The notes under the pieces were generated by a model. That model ran no database searches. It saw only the letters and a program-made list of their open reading frames with translations, and had not been told where the DNA came from. The position numbers and the translations under genes were made by a program. From NCBI RefSeq assembly GCF_000832985.1, contig NZ_CP009920.1, forward strand, positions 620,001 to 684,000: a DNA stretch of 64,000 nt, given 5' to 3'. This stretch comes from Priestia megaterium NBRC 15308 = ATCC 14581 (GTDB taxonomy: Bacteria > Bacillota > Bacilli > Bacillales > Bacillaceae_H). Positions 1 to 8,165 of the stretch are shown in pieces (position 1 is the first letter of the stretch; each line of letters begins with the position of its first letter).

Positions 1-589
1 AATCAAAACCGTCCGTTGGCGACTCGCCTCCAAATACATATGGTGTGCCGAGATGTTTTAGCGCTTCTGCAATAACTTCATTATCTTTTGCAATTTCCGG
101 TGCTCCTGTAATTCGCTTTGCTTTGGCAAAATGTGATGACCAATAGGCGCTGCTTGAAATGTTTTTCACCACGACTTTTTCGTCTGAAGAAGATGCATAA
201 ATCATCTCATCGCCTCCGATATAAATAGCGGCTACGTTCACTTCACCGTTTTCATTGGTGTCAAAAAACAATACATCGCCTGCCTGCAGCTCACTTTTGT
301 CAACATCTGTTCCAAGCTCTGATTGTTCTTTCAGGGAGCGAGGAAGCGTTGTATCAAGCGCTTGCTTAAACACATATTGAACAAAGCCAGAGCTGTCAAA
401 CCCTTCGCTTAGCGTTTCGCCTCCGGATGTATAATCGGCTCCTTCATACGTTTTTGCTTTATCAGCAATCACGTTTTCATCTGTAGCAGCCTGTACTTGC
501 ACAGCTTTTTCTGCAGGAAAAGCGCCTTCATAAAAAGTGGCAAGACTAAGCCCTAACGCTGTGACCATAAGAGGTTTCATTACTTTCAT
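1..589 (-). CDS. Secreted tandem NlpC/P60 peptidase-like protein (3' end cut by window edge)
   Basis: NlpC/P60 domains are cysteine peptidases that cut peptidoglycan stem peptides outside the cell. The start at 589 follows the ribosome binding site AAAGGAGAAC. Residues 1 to about 35 form a signal peptide (basic start, hydrophobic core, Ala-rich cleavage zone). A first domain spans about residues 40-165. Its FDSSGF motif has Ser66 where the catalytic Cys normally sits, and NVAAIYIGG has Asn118 where the catalytic His is expected, so this copy should be inactive. A second domain starts near residue 175 (GTPYVFGGESPTDGFD) and runs off the window exactly before its Cys codon. The family assignment is firm; the loss of activity in domain 1 is inferred from the residues. 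Confidence 0.88.
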   Translation of the reverse strand, partial: MKVMKPLMVTALGLSLATFYEGAFPAEKAVQVQAATDENVIADKAKTYEGADYTSGGETLSEGFDSSGFVQYVFKQALDTTLPRSLKEQSELGTDVDKSELQAGDVLFFDTNENGEVNVAAIYIGGDEMIYASSSDEKVVVKNISSSAYWSSHFAKAKRITGAPEIAKDNEVIAEALKHLGTPYVFGGESPTDGFD

Positions 590-742
590 GTTTGTTCTCC
601 TTTGTTTTTTATTTCATCCAAGAAGTTTTATATGTAAATCGTTCCTCTGTTAAAGTATGGTGCAGATGGATAGGAATTGGCTAGTACCTTTTGACTTAAA
701 TATGCTTCCCTTCCAAAGTCCTGTAAAAAATCCAGAAAAAAA

Positions 743-769
743 CTCGGCGCACATTACGCCGAGCTTTTT
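743..769. terminator. Bidirectional intrinsic terminator
   Basis: A perfect 7-bp stem CTCGGCG/CGCCGAG with a 7-nt loop has a T run on both strands. It lies directly after the stop codon of the MFS gene. Confidence 0.8.
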
Positions 770-1968
770 TATTTCATGCCCACCTGGATATTTGCTGCTT
801 TTTGTTTTTGACGTAAATTTGCAATCCACTTGTAGTAAAGTGTAATCAAAAGAACAAAAATACCAAGTGCAAAGTACAGTTTTGAATATCCTAAAGCACC
901 TGCTGCAATTCCTAATACAAATGAACCAACCGCAATACCGCTATCATAAAACGTAAAGAATGTAGCAGTTGCATATGCGCTTCGGTGAGCAGGCGCCGCT
1001 TGAATCGCAAGCGTTTGGAAGCTAGGAAGCAGCGTTCCGTAGCCTAGACCTACTAACGCACCTGAAAACAGCAGCATCCAAGAAGAATGTGTAAGGCTTA
1101 AACTAAATAGACCAATCGCAAAGACAATACACGATGGAATAATCACAATGTTTGGGCCAGATTTATCAAATAATCTTCCTGTAAACGGTCGTGAGATCAG
1201 CATCGCAGCTGCGAATACGACAAAGAAAAAGCTTGCTGTTTTAATCAATCCAAGCGACTGTGCGTACACAGAAATAAAAGAAATAATGCTTGCATACGAA
1301 AAAGAAACGAGAATACCTACAGATGAAATCGGCATGGATTTCTTTTCAAACAAATCGCTCAGTGAAAATGATTTCTTCACTGACGGAGCAGCGTTTTCTT
1401 GAAGATTTTTGACCATCATTCCGCACAGCCAGCCAACGAGCATAATCACGCCAAATACAAGGAAAATAATATTGTATGCCATGTATTGATGAAGCGTTAG
1501 TGCTAAAAACGGCCCTGCAACAACGGCTAAGTTCATTGACATTCCGAAGTAGCCAAGCCCTTCTCCTCGTCGTTTAGCGGGAACTAAATCCGCTGCAATC
1601 GCTCCGGTGACAGTTGTTGCTAAGCTGAATGAAATCCCTTGAAAGAAGCGCAGTAATAAAAGCACGTTAAAATCGTGGATGAACATATATAAGAAGGAAG
1701 AAAGCGCAAAAATGAGGGTACTAAATACAAGCGTTTTTTTCTTTCCAATGTTTTCAATGACTTTCCCTGAAAATGGTCTAACAATAATCGCAGATAATAA
1801 AAAGATGGTAACAACAAGCCCTGCCTGCGTACTCGTGCCTTCTAAGGCGTCTAATACATAAATCGGCAACAGCGTTAGCAATGCATAAAACACGACAAAA
1901 ATAAAAAAGTTGGTAATCGCAATGCTGATAAAGCTTTTAGTCCAGATTGGCTCCTGCTGGTTTGTCAT
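769..1968 (-). CDS. ywoG: MFS efflux transporter, YwoG-like
   Basis: This 399-aa protein is a 12-helix major facilitator exporter of the cytoplasmic membrane, presumably a proton-coupled drug or metabolite efflux pump. The loop between helices 2 and 3 carries RPFSGKVIENIGKKK, the MFS motif A, and an RPFTGRLFDKSG repeat occurs in the second half as expected from internal duplication. The upstream MarR gene overlaps its start by about 30 bp, so the two are co-transcribed and probably translationally coupled. B. subtilis has the same MarR/MFS pairing in ywoH-ywoG, and the protein looks like that family. The substrate cannot be told from the sequence. Confidence 0.85.
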   Translation of the reverse strand: MTNQQEPIWTKSFISIAITNFFIFVVFYALLTLLPIYVLDALEGTSTQAGLVVTIFLLSAIIVRPFSGKVIENIGKKKTLVFSTLIFALSSFLYMFIHDFNVLLLLRFFQGISFSLATTVTGAIAADLVPAKRRGEGLGYFGMSMNLAVVAGPFLALTLHQYMAYNIIFLVFGVIMLVGWLCGMMVKNLQENAAPSVKKSFSLSDLFEKKSMPISSVGILVSFSYASIISFISVYAQSLGLIKTASFFFVVFAAAMLISRPFTGRLFDKSGPNIVIIPSCIVFAIGLFSLSLTHSSWMLLFSGALVGLGYGTLLPSFQTLAIQAAPAHRSAYATATFFTFYDSGIAVGSFVLGIAAGALGYSKLYFALGIFVLLITLYYKWIANLRQKQKAANIQVGMK

Positions 1969-2389
1969 TCATTTCACCCTTTTCTGTAGATTTACAAATT
2001 TTCTTTAATAACGAGATAAGCTGATCTTGTTCGCTGTCGGATAAAGCAATCAGCAAATTTTCTTCTAAACGTTCAATTTCTTGCTGAATTTCCGGAAGCT
2101 TTTTCTTCGCTTGAGGAGATAAATAAACGATGCGCTCTCGTTTATCACTGCCTGCTTTTCGAACGATCCATCCGCTTTTTTCAAGCCTTGTTAACGTGCG
2201 GGTAACCGTTGGCGCTTCGACATTTAAATACTGCCAAATCTCCGTTTGCGTCATCGAGCCGAATCGCTTTAAACAAAATAAAATTGAATACTGTGAGCTG
2301 TATAGCCCGTACGCTTTTAACACTTCATTTACTTCTTTAATAGACAATCTCGACTTTTGATGAAGCTCATGAAACACCAAGTTATTCAC
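1937..2389 (-). CDS. ywoH: MarR family transcriptional regulator, YwoH-like
   Basis: This is a winged-helix MarR repressor of about 150 aa. The recognition region reads MTQTEIWQYLNVEAPTVTRT, followed by the wing with the basic DKRERIVYLS segment, and a C-terminal dimerisation helix. I chose the GTG at 2389 because AAAGGTGAGG lies about 9 nt upstream; a GTG at 2404 is in frame but has no spacing for a ribosome binding site. Its 3' end overlaps the MFS gene. It probably represses both genes through the palindrome just upstream (2417-2428). Confidence 0.85.
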   Translation of the reverse strand: MNNLVFHELHQKSRLSIKEVNEVLKAYGLYSSQYSILFCLKRFGSMTQTEIWQYLNVEAPTVTRTLTRLEKSGWIVRKAGSDKRERIVYLSPQAKKKLPEIQQEIERLEENLLIALSDSEQDQLISLLKKICKSTEKGEMNDKPAGANLD

Positions 2390-2416
2390 TTTTCCCCACC
2401 TCACCTTTCATTTTAT

Positions 2417-2428
2417 TTACCTAGGTAA
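2417..2428. promoter_or_regulatory. Candidate MarR operator
   Basis: TTACCTAGGTAA is a perfect 12-bp palindrome about 28 bp upstream of the MarR start, where a MarR dimer would block the promoter. Autoregulation is inferred from position and symmetry. Confidence 0.6.
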
Positions 2429-2642
2429 CTAATTGTTCTTTTATTAGTATATGTGCTGCTGCTTGATGTGTAAAGGTGGCTAAAAAGGGCGAAAATCAGC
2501 TGTTTTCTCTTACTTTCTACTAATGATTTACGCTTTCACTTCTGTTTTCTTATTCTTTTGTATCACGAAACTTTTTGTATATATTTACATGCACCTGCAA
2601 ACTCTGTTAAAGAAGACGAAACAATATGCGGGAGGCTGGTAT

Positions 2643-3071
2643 ATGTTTTCACTGCGCGGCGATGCTCATAAAGTCTACCTTAAACTGAAAAAAGCAGCTC
2701 ATCAAAACCAAAACGCAGAAGAAATTGATGAATTAGCGGAAATGGAAGAAATCCGGCAGCTTTACCTTACGCTCGAAAGCGCTACTTTGCGAAAAGTGTA
2801 TTACCGAATGACCAAAGAAAAAAACGGCTCCGGCGTCATTCCCATCCTTGTTTCTGCTTTGCCTTGGCTCTTTTTTTTATTTTCGCAGCGGCTGCAGCAA
2901 TTTTTATTTAAAGACGGCAGCTGGCTTTGGATTATTTTTGTGGTGCTGTACGTTTTTATGCTCATTCCAAGCGTGTTTCTTCATTTTCGTGAACAATCGT
3001 GGGCTTCTGTTCATATTGAAATTATTCAAGACATTTTAAAAGACCGTGAAAAAGAGCCGAAACCCCTTTGA
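2643..3071 (+). CDS. Small membrane protein of unknown function
   Basis: I do not recognise this 142-aa protein. I chose the ATG at 2643 because GGGAGG lies 7 nt upstream; an in-frame ATG at 2523 would add 40 residues but has no ribosome binding site. The first 70 residues are charged and predicted helical (a long Lys/Glu-rich stretch), followed by two transmembrane segments at about residues 75-97 and 101-124 with a short loop between them, and a charged C-terminal tail. It stands alone between the divergent MarR operon and the convergent SigH-like gene, and ends in the shared terminator. Confidence 0.7.
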   Translation: MFSLRGDAHKVYLKLKKAAHQNQNAEEIDELAEMEEIRQLYLTLESATLRKVYYRMTKEKNGSGVIPILVSALPWLFFLFSQRLQQFLFKDGSWLWIIFVVLYVFMLIPSVFLHFREQSWASVHIEIIQDILKDREKEPKPL

Positions 3072-3086
3072 GGCTCGGCTGTTTTT
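3055..3086. terminator. Bidirectional intrinsic terminator
   Basis: Stem AGCCGA/TCGGCT is followed by GTTTTTT on the plus strand and by CTTTTT on the minus strand. It serves the convergent membrane-protein and sigma-factor genes. Confidence 0.75.
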
Positions 3087-3092
3087 TGCCTA

Positions 3093-3743
3093 TTATGAAA
3101 TAGCTTGTCTGCTTTCTACGTCTCGACCTAACTTTCTTTTGATACGCTGCAGCGCGTTGTCAATTGACTTGACGTGTGTATTTAATTCTTTCGAAATTTC
3201 AGCGTATGAATGGCCGTCCATATACAGCGTCAATGCTTTTCTTTCCAATTCACTAAGTGTTTCCGCAATTTTCAACTCGCGGTCTTCCACTTTTTCTTGA
3301 TGAATCAGCACCGCTTCCGGATTAGCAATTTGATCGCCAGGAATCATATCCATCAGCGTATAATTTGATTCTTCATCATACAGAGGCTTGTCCAATGAAA
3401 TGTACGAATTTAACGGACCGTGCTTTTGACGAGTAGCCGTTTTAATTGCCGTAATGATTTGTCTTGTGATACATAACTCCGCAAACCCTTTAAAAGATGT
3501 TAGCTTATCTTCATTAAAGTCGCGAATTGCTTTGTACAGTCCAATCATTCCTTCTTGAACAATATCTTCTTTTTCAGCACCAATCAAAAAGTATTTTCTT
3601 GCTTTACCCCTCACAAGATTTTGATACTTGTTGATTAAATACTCCAATGATTTTTCATCTCCGCTGTGAACCATTTCAACCAAAACATGATCTTCTAACA
3701 TAGCATAATTTTGAACTTTTTCAATTACGATGCCTACGCTCAC
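3093..3743 (-). CDS. RNA polymerase sigma factor, SigH paralogue
   Basis: This 216-aa sigma-70 family factor is closely similar to B. subtilis SigH, the factor that starts sporulation and competence transcription. Visible SigH-type motifs are the region 2 core KEDIVQEGMIGLYKAIRDF, then CITRQIITAIKTATRQKH, and the region 4 helix-turn-helix SYAEISKELNTHVKSIDNAL. The start is GTG, preceded by GGGGGGA. The normal sigH gene sits between yacP and rpmG-secE-nusG, but here the neighbours are unrelated, so this is probably a second copy. The N-terminus and the linker before region 4 differ from SigH, suggesting altered control or promoter choice. No anti-sigma gene is next to it. Confidence 0.88.
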   Translation of the reverse strand: MSVGIVIEKVQNYAMLEDHVLVEMVHSGDEKSLEYLINKYQNLVRGKARKYFLIGAEKEDIVQEGMIGLYKAIRDFNEDKLTSFKGFAELCITRQIITAIKTATRQKHGPLNSYISLDKPLYDEESNYTLMDMIPGDQIANPEAVLIHQEKVEDRELKIAETLSELERKALTLYMDGHSYAEISKELNTHVKSIDNALQRIKRKLGRDVESRQAIS

Positions 3744-4076
3744 TCATATCCCCCCGTTACACTTAGTTGAGTTTTGATGTGTTCTAAACTGATGCATGAT
3801 CTACTTGTTACGACGCTACTGCAATACGGTCCAGAAACGTAAAAAGCGTACAGGTAAACTGTCGCTTTCCTCTCTCACTTTATGCTCCCCTGCATCTTTC
3901 TATAATCTATTATAAAGAAGTATAACTGATAAAAATCAAAAAGGTTGTCGAAATATGAAAGTGTTTGCAAAAAAAATCAATTTTTATAGAAAATTCACAC
4001 AAATCACTTTATTATTTCATATAGTGACAGCAATCTGTCAAAAAAGCAATAAAAAAATAATTCCATATGAAATAAA
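3744..4076. other. Intergenic region upstream of the SigH-like gene
   Basis: About 330 bp of very AT-rich DNA without a credible open reading frame. It must hold the promoter of the sigma gene; several TATAAT-like hexamers (for example around 3900-3920) prevent a unique call. Confidence 0.5.
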
Positions 4077-4095
4077 CTTACTCAAGCAGAGTAAG
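4077..4095 (-). terminator. Likely terminator of the small basic protein gene
   Basis: Perfect 7-bp stem CTTACTC/GAGTAAG with a 5-nt loop, followed on the minus strand by TTTATTTC. Confidence 0.55.
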
Positions 4096-4127
4096 TCGAA
4101 GTTGCAGATGATACTGCGCATATAGGA

Positions 4128-4277
4128 TTAGTTGCCTTCCGGCTTATCAGCATTTTTTGTTCCCTTGCTTTTATAAGGCTTTGCATTTTTCTTCTTTTTT
4201 GCACTCGCCTGCCAGCGGTTCCACCCTTTTTTACCGGTGCCTCGCCCCGTGCCGCCTTTACCTTTTGCTTTACTCAT
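4128..4277 (-). CDS. Small Lys/Gly-rich protein, DUF3934-like
   Basis: This 49-aa protein is extremely basic: a Gly/Lys-rich N-terminal half (MSKAKGKGGTGRGTGKKG), a single WNRW motif, then a run of lysines. The start is fixed by GGAGG 6 nt upstream of the ATG at 4277. It resembles the short Bacillus family annotated DUF3934, whose function is unknown; its composition suggests nucleic-acid or ribosome contact, but that is only inference. It lies downstream of the cold-shock gene on the same strand, separated by a terminator. Confidence 0.65.
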   Translation of the reverse strand: MSKAKGKGGTGRGTGKKGWNRWQASAKKKKNAKPYKSKGTKNADKPEGN

Positions 4278-4313
4278 ACGTATTCCTCCGTTACCTGCGT
4301 GTTTGTTACAATA

Positions 4314-4347
4314 AAAAAAGACCCCGTCCAAAGTCGGAGTCTTTTTT
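4314..4347 (-). terminator. Intrinsic terminator after the cold-shock gene
   Basis: Stem GACCCCG/CGGAGTC flanked by A and T tracts, 14 nt after the cold-shock stop codon; the symmetric tracts could let it work in both directions. Confidence 0.75.
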
Positions 4348-4360
4348 GGATTGCATAAAA

Positions 4361-4561
4361 TTATGCTTTTACAACGTTAGCAGCTTGTGCACCGCGTTGA
4401 CCTTGCTCGATGTCGAAAGTCACTTTTTGACCTTCGTCTAAAGATTTGAATCCGTCGCCTTGAATTGCGCTGAAATGTACGAATACATCTTCTCCGCCTT
4501 CAATTTCGATGAAACCGAAACCTTTTTCTGCATTAAACCATTTTACTGTACCTTCAGTCAT
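4361..4561 (-). CDS. cspC: Cold-shock protein, CspC-like
   Basis: This 66-aa single-stranded RNA/DNA chaperone consists of one five-strand OB fold. RNP1 (KGFGFI) and RNP2 (VFVHF) are intact. Among the B. subtilis paralogues it looks closest to CspC ([15 protein letters not shown]). GGAGG lies 6 nt upstream of the ATG. The mRNA probably has a leader of about 130 nt, from the promoter at 4699-4727, as is usual for csp genes whose leader folds differently in the cold. Confidence 0.95.
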   Translation of the reverse strand: MTEGTVKWFNAEKGFGFIEIEGGEDVFVHFSAIQGDGFKSLDEGQKVTFDIEQGQRGAQAANVVKA

Positions 4562-4698
4562 ACTATTTCCTCCAGTGGTGGAATTTCTCCACGCATATAT
4601 TACTACCCTTGCTCAATCGTACTATTTCCAGATAAAAATTTCTATTGAAGAATATTTCTCTTCTTTCAATTTCATACCGAACAAAAATAATTAACCTT

Positions 4699-4727
4699 AG
4701 TGTAACATATCAATTTAGAAATAGCAA
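4699..4727 (-). promoter_or_regulatory. Sigma-A promoter of the cold-shock gene
   Basis: On the minus strand: -35 TTGCTA (4722-4727), 17-bp spacer, -10 TACACT (4699-4704). Transcription would start near 4692, leaving a long untranslated leader. Confidence 0.6.
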
Positions 4728-4887
4728 GTTTCTGTTCTAAGACAGGCTTCATCCTATTATGTATCTGTTAAAAGCCTACGGGGCAGCTTTGAGGCTACCA
4801 ACATTTCTGGATTGTGATGCGGCAGAAGGTTTTTATATTGAGCTAAACTTATCGTCTGCACAAATGCACAAAAAATCTTTTATTTCA

Positions 4888-5448
4888 TCAATTTGTTTTC
4901 TGCTCATTCCAAAGCCTTGTGATGGAAACGTTCTTCTTTTCGAGATCGATTTGATATATATCTGGATTTGTTAAACGCGACCATTCATTAAACCCAAACT
5001 TCGGATCAAAATATCTGAGGATTAACGTCATCATATTGCCGTGCGTAACAAACAGAGTCGTTTTCTGTTTTTCATTCATTACTTCTTTAAACAGCTCTAA
5101 AGCACGTACCGTGGCTTCTTTCGTCGATTCTCCTCCGTCTACCTTGAAGTCTATGTCATCAAAAGTTCTTTTCAATACTTCTATCCAGTTGAAAAGAGGC
5201 TGTCCGCTTAAACGCCTTTCTTCTAGCCTTGTATCTATATGAAGAGGGAGACCAGTATCTTTTGCATAAGGTTCAATTGTTTGAACGGCTCGTTTGTACG
5301 GACTTGAAATAATTTTATCAATGGGATAACTCAGCTTGTTCAAATAACCTATTAACTGCTGGGCCTGCTGTATGCCTTGTTCCGTCAATGATGCTTTTGC
5401 TTCTTGCCCTTCTGCTTCACAATGCCTAACTAATAACAAAGTTTTCAT
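4888..5448 (-). CDS. Histidine phosphatase family protein (phosphoglycerate mutase-like)
   Basis: This 186-aa cytoplasmic enzyme belongs to the branch-1 histidine phosphatases. The catalytic motif is LLVRHCEAEG near the N-terminus, where the canonical RHG is RHC; the second catalytic His is in VTHGNMM near residue 137, and the phosphate-binding Arg in ISSPYKRAVQT is present. The length fits the small broad-specificity phosphatases rather than glycolytic phosphoglycerate mutase (about 230-250 aa). GGAGGG precedes the ATG. It stands alone; the substrate is unknown. Confidence 0.85.
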   Translation of the reverse strand: MKTLLLVRHCEAEGQEAKASLTEQGIQQAQQLIGYLNKLSYPIDKIISSPYKRAVQTIEPYAKDTGLPLHIDTRLEERRLSGQPLFNWIEVLKRTFDDIDFKVDGGESTKEATVRALELFKEVMNEKQKTTLFVTHGNMMTLILRYFDPKFGFNEWSRLTNPDIYQIDLEKKNVSITRLWNEQKTN

Positions 5449-5545
5449 TCATCTTCCCTCCACGCACAGAAAAATAGCCATTAATTACAAAATAAGATAA
5501 TAATAGTATATAATGATACGTGATTTATAGCTAAGGAGGAACCAC

Positions 5546-6220
5546 ATGATTCATGAACGATCACTTTTAATAAAAGGACTCACCTTTTTACTAGCTGTTT
5601 TTATTTTAAACATCCCTTTTCCTAACTCAACGCCGCTCAGTCATTCTATCTTTTCTTTTTTAGGTCTTCCCCTCTATGGAGATGAAGAAACAAGGACGGG
5701 AATTCAATATGCTAGCAATGCGTGGGGAATCATACTTTTACTTGGTCTTTTTGCCCTTTACAAAAGTTTAAATCGTCATCGTTTAAAACTAACGATGTTA
5801 GCTGCATTTATTGTCATATCAGGTCCTGGTCATATGGTTGAAGCGATGCAAAAGACCGTATTACCAGGTATGTATGCCGTTTCTTACGATGTGGAAAACA
5901 GCAATTGTACATACAAGAGAAATAAAAAAGAAACCGTATTAACGGGCACCTGTGACCTTTCATTTGAAAATCACAGCTCAAAACCTATTACGTTTGAAGT
6001 AGCACTGGATGAACGCTCCTATTTTAAAGAAGATTCCCCTTTTTTACTTATGATGAATAAGCCTAGGCTTCATACTGTTACGTTGGAACCAAAGACGTAT
6101 CAAACTGTCGAAATCACTTCATCTGTCAAAGCAGCAGATTTCCCTTCTAAAGTCTTTATGAGTGAAGTAAACGGTTTTCATGTAAACATTTATCAAAACG
6201 GGAAAAAGCGTTATTTATAA
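5546..6220 (+). CDS. Membrane-anchored protein of unknown function
   Basis: I do not recognise this 224-aa protein. Its ATG follows AAGGAGG by 8 nt. Three hydrophobic segments are visible at about residues 8-26, 58-76 and 83-103. The remaining 120 residues look like an extracytoplasmic beta-sandwich with two cysteines (about 18 residues apart, NCTYKRN and GTCDL) that could form a disulfide, and a DLSFENHSSKPITFEVAL strand pattern typical of cell-surface folds. It is monocistronic and ends in a clear terminator. Base composition is more AT-rich than the neighbours. Confidence 0.75.
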   Translation: MIHERSLLIKGLTFLLAVFILNIPFPNSTPLSHSIFSFLGLPLYGDEETRTGIQYASNAWGIILLLGLFALYKSLNRHRLKLTMLAAFIVISGPGHMVEAMQKTVLPGMYAVSYDVENSNCTYKRNKKETVLTGTCDLSFENHSSKPITFEVALDERSYFKEDSPFLLMMNKPRLHTVTLEPKTYQTVEITSSVKAADFPSKVFMSEVNGFHVNIYQNGKKRYL

Positions 6221-6226
6221 GCATAG

Positions 6227-6249
6227 AAAAAGCCCTTATAGGGCTTTTT
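6227..6249 (+). terminator. Intrinsic terminator
   Basis: Stem AAAAAGCCC/GGGCTTTTT with loop TTATA, 6 nt after the stop codon. Confidence 0.85.
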
Positions 6250-6260
6250 AAATGAGTGAA

Positions 6261-6374
6261 TTACCAGCCAAAGCCTCCGCCGTAGCAGCTGCAGCCGATG
6301 ATCACTAATAAAATAAATAATACAACTAATAAAGCAAAACCAGATCCATGACCATATCCAGCGTTTCCAGACAT
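6261..6374 (-). CDS. YjcZ-type sporulation peptide
   Basis: This 37-aa peptide has a Gly/His-rich start ([15 protein letters not shown]), one hydrophobic helix of about 14 residues and a Cys/Gly/Tyr-rich tail ([11 protein letters not shown]). That is the layout of the YjcZ family of small sporulation or spore-coat associated membrane peptides in Bacillus. AAGGAAGTG lies upstream of the ATG. Family membership is clear; the role is unknown. Confidence 0.8.
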   Translation of the reverse strand: MSGNAGYGHGSGFALLVVLFILLVIIGCSCYGGGFGW

Positions 6375-6660
6375 ACGAACACTTCCTTTTCTTTAGTTAC
6401 TCTTTCCTCAAGAAAAATGCAGCTTGCATTTCGCTTGAGTTGGATTATCTTATGCCTGAACACGCCCTTTTGACTCTGGTTTTTTCTTTTTTTCTTTTTC
6501 CTTCTTGCCATGCACCTCATCAATAAAAGAAGAAAACGGCCTAAGAAAAGCGCTGACTTCGCTTCTTCTCCTCTGTTCAAAAGAGATTAAATCAATCCAA
6601 TCTAAAGACGAACAAATAAGATGCATGAGCTGAAACCTACGTTCACCATTCCAATAAAAA
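6375..6660. other. Intergenic region
   Basis: About 290 bp that must contain the promoter of the YjcZ-type gene. I see no other gene or strong site in it. Confidence 0.5.
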
Positions 6661-6690
6661 ATCCGAACGCGTTACATTCATCGTTCGGAT
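6661..6690 (-). terminator. Terminator of the amino-acid permease genes
   Basis: 9-bp stem ATCCGAACG/CGTTCGGAT with a 12-nt loop, followed on the minus strand by TTTTTTA. Confidence 0.8.
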
Positions 6691-6736
6691 CTTCTTCTTA
6701 AACTAAAATGCTTTTCAGCCTCTCTTACAAAATCAT

Positions 6737-8125
6737 TTATTTCACTAGCTTACGTCTTTCGGAAGACCGTACTTCCGTACGCTTACCGATACCTAATACA
6801 TAGTAGCTCAGCACAACAATAGCTAAAAAGATAATGCCTACAATCAGCGATATGCGCGTTTCATCATTAAACCACATGCCTACAAGCACCATAAGTAAAA
6901 ACGCGATGGTTACGTAGTTCGTCACAGGAGCAAAAGGCATTTTAAACGGATGTTGGTCCATCGCCGCTCCTTTTGCTTTTCGAAAACGAATTTGACTGAT
7001 AAGAATTACAAACCACGGAATCATCCCTGGAAGCACGCTCGCACTGTACACGTACACGAAAACGTTTGGCGGTGCAATATAATTTAAGACAACGCCCGCC
7101 GCTAAGCCGATCATCACCGCAACGGTACTATAAATAGGCACACCGTTTCGAGAAACCTTTGTAAAAAAGGCCGGAGCCTGACCGTTTACACCTAGCGTGT
7201 AAAGCATACGTCCCGCACTGAAAATTCCGCTGTTGCACCCAGACATTGCCGCTGTGATGACAACAAAGTTAATAATGCCCGCCGCTGCTGTAATTCCTAC
7301 TTTAGCAAACGTAGAAACAAACGGACTGCCGAGTGAATCCAGCTCGTTCCACGGATACACCGTTACAATCACAAAGATGGCGCCGATATAAAAAATTAAA
7401 ATACGCCAAATTAAGCTTTGAATTGCACTTGTTAACGTTTTTTTAGGATCTTTTGCTTCTCCTGCTGTAATTCCAATAAGCTCTACTCCTTGATAAGCAG
7501 CAATAACAAGCGACAAGGCAAAGAAAAAGCCTGACCATCCGCCTGTAAAGAAACCGCCGTTTGCCCACAAATTCGACAGGCCAAGCGCTTCGCCGCCGTT
7601 TCCAAGACCGAAGAAAATAAGGCCAAGACCGGCAATAATCATGAGAACAATCGTAACAATTTTAATCATTGCAAACCAAAATTCAAACTCTCCAAACGAT
7701 TTCACCGAAATTAAATTGGCCCCACCAAGAATGACCATGGCGACAATTCCCGGAACCCACGCCGGTAAATGCGGGAACCAGTACTGCATATAAGCTCCGA
7801 CTGCAATAATCTCTGCCATGCCCACAATCACCCATTGAAACCAGTTGCTCCAAGCCGTGATATAACCAGCTAACGGATGAATATATTTATGACCGAATGT
7901 CGCAAATGAACCCGTACTTGGCTCTAAGTAAAGCATTTCCCCCATTGCACGCATAATAAAGAAAATAAAAACGCCGCAAATAGCATACGCAAGCAGGACG
8001 GATGGCCCCGTCCATTTAATGGTGCTTGCTGAACCCATGAATAACCCTACCCCAATCGTTCCTCCAAGAGCAATCATTTGGATATGACGAGATTCAAGCC
8101 CTCGTTTTAACTCTTTGTTTGCCAA
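6737..8125 (-). CDS. Amino-acid permease (APC superfamily)
   Basis: This 462-aa, 12-helix proton symporter imports an amino acid. The family signature [12 protein letters not shown] lies in helix 1, followed by [12 protein letters not shown], and [13 protein letters not shown] before helix 6 is typical of the amino-acid transporter (AAT) group that includes GabP, RocE and AapA. I chose a TTG start at 8125 because AGGGGG lies 7 nt upstream and this gives the family length; longer in-frame starts would run into the preceding permease gene. It is about 45% similar by eye to the permease immediately upstream, suggesting tandem duplication. The substrate is unresolved; proline, GABA or arginine-family amino acids are plausible from the divergent proline operon. 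Confidence 0.88.
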   Translation of the reverse strand: MANKELKRGLESRHIQMIALGGTIGVGLFMGSASTIKWTGPSVLLAYAICGVFIFFIMRAMGEMLYLEPSTGSFATFGHKYIHPLAGYITAWSNWFQWVIVGMAEIIAVGAYMQYWFPHLPAWVPGIVAMVILGGANLISVKSFGEFEFWFAMIKIVTIVLMIIAGLGLIFFGLGNGGEALGLSNLWANGGFFTGGWSGFFFALSLVIAAYQGVELIGITAGEAKDPKKTLTSAIQSLIWRILIFYIGAIFVIVTVYPWNELDSLGSPFVSTFAKVGITAAAGIINFVVITAAMSGCNSGIFSAGRMLYTLGVNGQAPAFFTKVSRNGVPIYSTVAVMIGLAAGVVLNYIAPPNVFVYVYSASVLPGMIPWFVILISQIRFRKAKGAAMDQHPFKMPFAPVTNYVTIAFLLMVLVGMWFNDETRISLIVGIIFLAIVVLSYYVLGIGKRTEVRSSERRKLVK

Positions 8126-8165
8126 TTTACTTCCCCCTAGCCCCTCGTGATGATTTTCTCTTCTA

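Noticed and set aside
1148-1402. Plus-strand frames across the MFS, MarR and other large genes
   Set aside because: They lie antisense to well-supported genes and show no start signals or family motifs.
6326-6580. 84-codon minus-strand frame overlapping the YjcZ-type gene
   Set aside because: Low-complexity, basic, no ribosome binding site; the overlapping YjcZ-type peptide is well supported.
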